DNA of 64,000 nucleotides, taken from Gordius sp. MW1. Its lineage: Eukaryota > Nematomorpha > Gordioida > Gordea > Gordiidae. The stretch's first letter is position 1; the number at the start of each line of letters is the position of its first letter. Below the pieces are notes generated by a model. The model searched no databases. It saw only the letters and a list, made by a program, of their open reading frames with translations, and was not told the origin of the DNA. Shown one piece after another: positions 59,374-64,000 of the stretch. The stretch is from the NCBI GenBank assembly GCA_964036665.1, contig OZ038528.1, positions 3,974,501 through 4,038,500 of the forward strand, read 5' to 3'. The position numbers and the translations under genes were made by a program.

Positions 59374-59881
59374 ATGGAAAAACCTCCTCCTTATGATAGT
59401 CAACCGCCTCAACCGGGTTTTAACACTCAATCCTATGCTGCTCCTGTAGGGGCACCCCCTAGTAACTATCCAAACTATCAAAATCCTTATCCACAGCAAC
59501 CATATAATATGCAACCGGGTGGATACTATCCCCAACAACCTCGTAGGCTTGATTTACAATTAAATTTTGTTAATTGAATTTTTATTTTGTATTGCATCAT
59601 ACTTTTCATACATGCTTTTAAAGAATTTTTATTAAATGAATATATTTGTTAATGATTTTTTACCCTACTCAAGAATATGGTCAAAATCCTTATGGCGGAC
59701 AACAACCATATTATGGTAATCAAGGATACCCACCACCTCCCATGTAATTTAAAGACTTATTATATATGTAATTTTAATCTATAGCATTGTCAGAGAAGAA
59801 AGAAAATCTGGAATGAAAGATTGTTGGCTATGGGCTTTATGTGCCTCTTGTTTATGCTGTTGTCTTTGTAATGACTGTTAA
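59374..59881 (+). CDS. CYSTM-like cysteine-rich small membrane protein (3 exons)
   Basis: Exons 59374-59542, 59674-59743, 59785-59881; 336 nt = 111 aa. The first 80 residues are Pro/Tyr/Gln/Gly-rich (starting MEKPPPYDSQPPQPG, with a PPPY motif of the type bound by WW domains); the end is a short cysteine-rich hydrophobic segment CWLWALCASCLCCCLC, NDC. This is the layout of CYSTM1-family proteins (human 97 aa), which are small tail-anchored membrane proteins linked to stress or metal response; family function in animals is poorly known. The introns are 131 and 41 bp. AATAAA signals occur at about 60096 and 60164. Confidence 0.82.
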
Positions 59882-60628
59882 ATATCAAATCACCAAAATG
59901 CCTTATTGCACCACTTTTTCCTTGACTTCTATACTTTAAATCTGTCTAATGTTTTGGGCCATATAGTTTCTAAAGTATTATTTTTTGTAACCATTTTTAC
60001 ATTATTTACAATTTTTTCCCAAAAAATTTAGCCTACATTCAAAAATTTCAAAATATTTATTTGCATGTTATTTTAACTTAATATTTTGCAAAAAATAAAT
60101 CATTTTTATTATAAAAATTGGCTAATATACCTTTTTACATTTTAATATTTTTGTATCTTCAATTAAATAAAGTCTGCTTGCATATCCCATATATTGCTAA
60201 TTAAGATTTATATAAAGACTTAGCATATAAAACTCTATCAATATATTGTATTGTTTTTCTGCTTTATCTATTATAGTGACAGTATATTAATTTTTGATAT
60301 TGATTTATAAAAATTATTATTTTATTAAAGAATAATCCAAGTTGATAAGGTGTACAATGTAAAAATTTTTTTTAGTTAGGTTAGCATATAAGACACGCAT
60401 TCACCTAAATTTATAGCTGTATTTTTTTCTTATTTGTAATGACTATCATAAATTTTTCTCCCAATTATAATTTAAAAAAATTAATGTTATATCCTCTAAT
60501 CTATAAAGTGCAAGCTAAATCAAAGAATTAATAATTTGTATGTTTAATAGTTTGTTATAATTAAAACATTTTGACATTTTGGTTATTATTAAAAGTTAAT
60601 AGCATTTATGGCAAATTTGAAAGAAAAT
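59882..60628. other. 3' flank of the CYSTM-like gene
   Basis: Very AT-rich; apart from possible polyadenylation signals I see nothing. Confidence 0.45.
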
Positions 60629-63132
60629 AATAAAAACTCGGGCCTTCGGCCCTCGTGGGAAGGGGAGTAGGGGAAGGGAAGGGGGGGGCGACTCATCTAT
60701 ACTCCCTATAAACGTAGCATATTTGCTATGCAATTTATGGGCGAGAGGGGTAGGAAGGGGCGAGAATGCCTATAGGGGGGGTATTAAATGCAAAATAATT
60801 AGTTATAGACCCTTGTATGGGAGGGCATAGGGTAATTATCAATGTTAACCAATTCAAAAACGAAAAAAAATTTCGATTTATTTGGCCAATGGTCATTTTT
60901 TCCATTGGTCAGTAGCCTGCGGACGATCAAAAAGTCATATTATCAATGATATTAACAAGAACAAAATATTAATTTAATTTAAAAATAAAAATTTGGCCCT
61001 CTCCCAAGCTTGAACCCGGGATATCCAGGTCACCCTGTTTACAAGATAACCCGTCACACCATGCTGGTATTAAAATACTAGAAGTTATTATGTTATTTAT
61101 ATAGATAATGAAATAATAAAGTTCTGTTTTATGTTTAGAAAATCAATAAATTTCATCGGTCAGTAGCCAGCGGACGGTCAAAAAGTCAAATTATCAATGG
61201 TATTAACAAGAACATTATTAATTTAATTTTATAAAAATTTTAGTTTTAAAAAAGGGCTAAATTCTGAAACTACCCGCCCGATTCGCTCGAAACTTTACCC
61301 GTAGGTGCCCAGGGCGGCCAGGGGTAAAATAGCCTTTTCAGACTCCTAAAATACCTTTTCGTTTTAAAAATATCGGACATTTCCCGGCCACACGTGCGGT
61401 GTAATATCTATAACCCGTAGAAAATTTTACTAATTATATAAACTTACGCGCGCCATCTAATAGTACAATTCGTGTTTTAATAGTTTAATAGTAGATTGAA
61501 TTTAATTAGAAAGAACGGGCTATGATTATACCTTTGAAGGAGGTTTCGAATTTTGTGTTAGTTTCTATCAATATGTTGTATCGTAAAATCTAATTTCTAT
61601 ATTTTTTTAACTAATACTTTTTAGGTTTTCTATGAAATCACAATCTAATTAATGAAATATATTAACCCAATAAAAAAATATATATGCATTTATAAGGTTA
61701 AAAATATATATTACATAGTTGGCTGTCTGTTAGACCATCTATAATAAATTTTTAGGTTATATATAAAATTTGGCCAATGGTCATTTTTTTTCATTGGTCA
61801 GTACCAACAGACACTATAAGTCAATGATAGCCAAAAAAAACGGAAAAAAAATTTTTGATGCTCACTTTGGCCAATGGGCATTTTTTTCCATTGGTCAGCA
61901 GCCAGCGGACGGCCAAAAAGTCATATTATCAATGGTATTAACAGGAACAATCATAAGAGTCAAAAAAAACGGAAAAAAAATTTGATTCACAATTTGGCCA
62001 ATAGTCATTTTTTTCCATTGGTCAGCAGCCAGGACACGGTAAAAGTGGATATAAATTCATAAGAGTCAAAAAAAACGAAAAAAAAATTTTCGAATCACAT
62101 TTTGGCCAATCGTCATTTTTTTCCATTGGTCAGCAGCCAAGACACGGTAAAAGTGGATATAAATTCATAATAGTCAAAAAAAAACTAAAAAAATTTTTTG
62201 AATAACATTTTGGCCGATGGTCATTTTTTTCCAATGGTCAGCAGCCAGGACACGGTAAAAGTGGATTTAAATTCATAATAGTCAAAAAAACGAAAAAAAA
62301 ATTTTCGAATCACATTTTGGCCAATGGTCATTTTTTCCATTGGTCAGCAGCCAACGAACGGCCAAAAAGTCACAATAGCAATGGTAGTAACAGGAACAAT
62401 CATAATAGTCAAAAAAAACGAAAATATAATTTCGATACACATTTTGGCCAATGGTCATTTTTTCCATTGGTCAGCAGCCAACGGACGGCCAAAAAGTCAC
62501 AATAGCAATGGTAGTAACAGGAACAATCATAATTGTCAAAAAAAACGAAAAAAATAATTTCGATACACATTTTGGCCAATGGTCATTTTTTTTATTGGTC
62601 AGTAGCCAGCGGACGGCCAAAAGGTCACATTATCAATGGTATTAACAAGAACAATTAATTAATTTAATTTAAAAAATAAATAAAAAATTTTGCCCTCTCC
62701 GGGATTCGAACTCACATTAGTAAAGGCATAGGGTTTGGTAAGGGGCACAGGGACCCATATCAGTAAAGGCATAGGCCTTGGTAAGGGGCACAGGGACCCA
62801 TATCAGTAGAGGCGTAGGCCCTTGTAGGAAAGGGCATAGGGTAATTATCAATGTTAACCTATTCAAAGACGAAAAAATACCAATTAAAAATTTCGCTTTA
62901 TTTGGCCAATGGTCATTTTTTCATTGGTCAGTAGCCAGCGGATGGTCAAAAATTCATATTATCAATGGTATTAACAAGAACAAAATATTAATTTAATTTA
63001 AAAAAATTAAAAAAAAATTCGTCCTCTCCCTGGCTTGAACCCGGGATATCCAGGTCACAAAGCTGGCGCCAATAACTTGGTGGACGACGGACGACGCACC
63101 AAAAACGAGCCCATAAATTGCATAGCAATTAA
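60629..63132 (-). mobile_element. composite minisatellite element, copy IV (subfamily 2), inverted
   Basis: From the hairpin end (ACTCGGGCCTTCGGCCCTCG) through the G-rich block, a tRNA-like stretch (61000-61075), the 600-bp module shared with copy III (61200-61770), about eight minisatellite units (61770-62640), repeated GGGCACAGGGACCCATATCAG blocks (62740-62810), a further minisatellite unit and tRNA-like stretch (63018-63075), to CGAGCCCATAAATTGCATAG (63105). The longest copy, 2.5 kb. No protein frame other than minisatellite by-products. Confidence 0.75.
61000..61075 (-). ncRNA. tRNA-like sequence inside composite element IV
   Basis: On the minus strand AGCATGGTGTGACGGGTTAT is followed by CCCGGGTTCAAGCTTGGGAG, a good B box (GGTTCAA) in a weakly paired T-arm. 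The acceptor ends do not pair. It parallels the stretch at 34768-34833. A better B box (GAGTTCGAATCCCGGAG, minus) is at 62696-62712. Confidence 0.45.
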
Positions 63133-64000
63133 AATTGTTGTGATACATTGTACACTAGCAATTATAATTTAAGAGAGATTTTGACTGCATCTATAAGCTT
63201 TAATATTAATTCATATCTTTAAACTCTAGATTTAATGCTGACTAGCAAACACACTGATCTTAAATAAAATTTTAATATCTTTTACTTTTAAAACATATAA
63301 TAAATTGCTTTAATCAATGAATTTGTCTTTAAAATGAGCCATAACCATTAATTTCGATATAATTTAGTTGAAGGATTTCTTGTAAGCACTTTTACAAAAA
63401 CGTATATAAAAAGCCATTGCGTTTGATGAAAGTTATAGATTGTATTATAGTTTAATGCTCACAAAAGCCTTGATATTGAATTGATTGCGCCATTTTGATC
63501 AAGGTCGCATTTACCTTATATGTATATCGATTCCTTATACATAGTGTTATAATCATAGACTATGTGAATAAAATTTACAATTGACAATAAGGTCACGTTA
63601 AGTTAGTATTTTGCCATAGATTTTGACAAATTTTTTGAACTTTATATAAATAAATCTGTATCATAATTCAACAAAGTAGATAAAATAAATTCTCCATGTT
63701 CCCCAAGACAAGCGCCTAACTAATTTGAAAAACTAATGAATACAACCCTAAAAGTCCACTAAATTACCTCTCTCTGGTATTTATAAATATATATCGACTT
63801 TGTTTGGTATATCACTTTAACTTAAATGCTATATTTTCTTGATTTCAAAATTATAAGGCATTCCAATTAGAAATTTCGCTTAATTTAAAAGGCCATGCTT
63901 AGGCACTATTTTTAAAAATTTGTTGACATCATAAGGCAAAAAGATCACAAATGGTGTGTTTAATGAAAATATTTTTGATTTTTAAATGGTATATATTTAT
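63133..64000. other. AT-rich DNA without recognised features
   Basis: No open frame, repeat or RNA gene that I can support. Confidence 0.5.

Noticed and set aside
1-64000. CRISPR arrays, bacterial operons, rRNA genes
   Set aside because: Nothing of the kind; the sequence is animal nuclear DNA with spliced genes.

Overview
This window is nuclear DNA of an AT-rich invertebrate animal. The evidence is GT-AG introns throughout, vertebrate-alignable presenilin and MSH4, a rhodopsin-type receptor of neuropeptide-receptor flavour, and a dense load of DNA transposons and LINE remnants. I cannot place it in a phylum. Very short introns (35-50 bp) sit beside introns swollen to several kb by transposons.

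Layout. 1-930 is a foldback repeat. 1821-2987 (+) is an intronless seven-transmembrane receptor. 4832-26751 (-) is one 26-exon gene for cytosolic leucyl-tRNA synthetase (1208 aa); its introns hold most of the MITEs plus a complete composite minisatellite element and LINE tails. 26752-35625 has no host gene: a LINE fragment, two composite elements in inverted orientation, and a dead mariner between them. 35626-47755 (+) is a 23-exon MSH4 gene (1325 aa), with long disordered N- and C-terminal parts. 49721-53235 (+) is a 9-exon presenilin (452 aa). 53236-59373 is a transposon graveyard: a hAT, then a foldback element that swallowed a second hAT and a LINE piece. 59374-59881 (+) is a 3-exon CYSTM-like small membrane protein. 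60629-63132 is a fourth composite element. The rest to 64000 is featureless AT-rich DNA.

The exon models of LARS1, MSH4, PSEN and the CYSTM gene were built by hand from reading frame, splice dinucleotides and protein-family homology. In each of these four genes every junction phase closes and the total is an exact multiple of three with one terminal stop. The genes are functionally unrelated (translation, meiotic crossover, intramembrane proteolysis, membrane stress protein, signalling) and are not an operon.

The most unusual material is (i) a repeat family whose members carry a roughly 120-bp minisatellite, tRNA-like B-box segments and a GC-rich terminal hairpin; (ii) a presenilin whose first catalytic motif reads W-D rather than Y-D; (iii) an MSH4 with a 300-residue tail containing an internal 57-residue duplication and an altered Walker-B-adjacent signature; and (iv) a hAT-related MITE family whose 8-bp target duplications are still readable.
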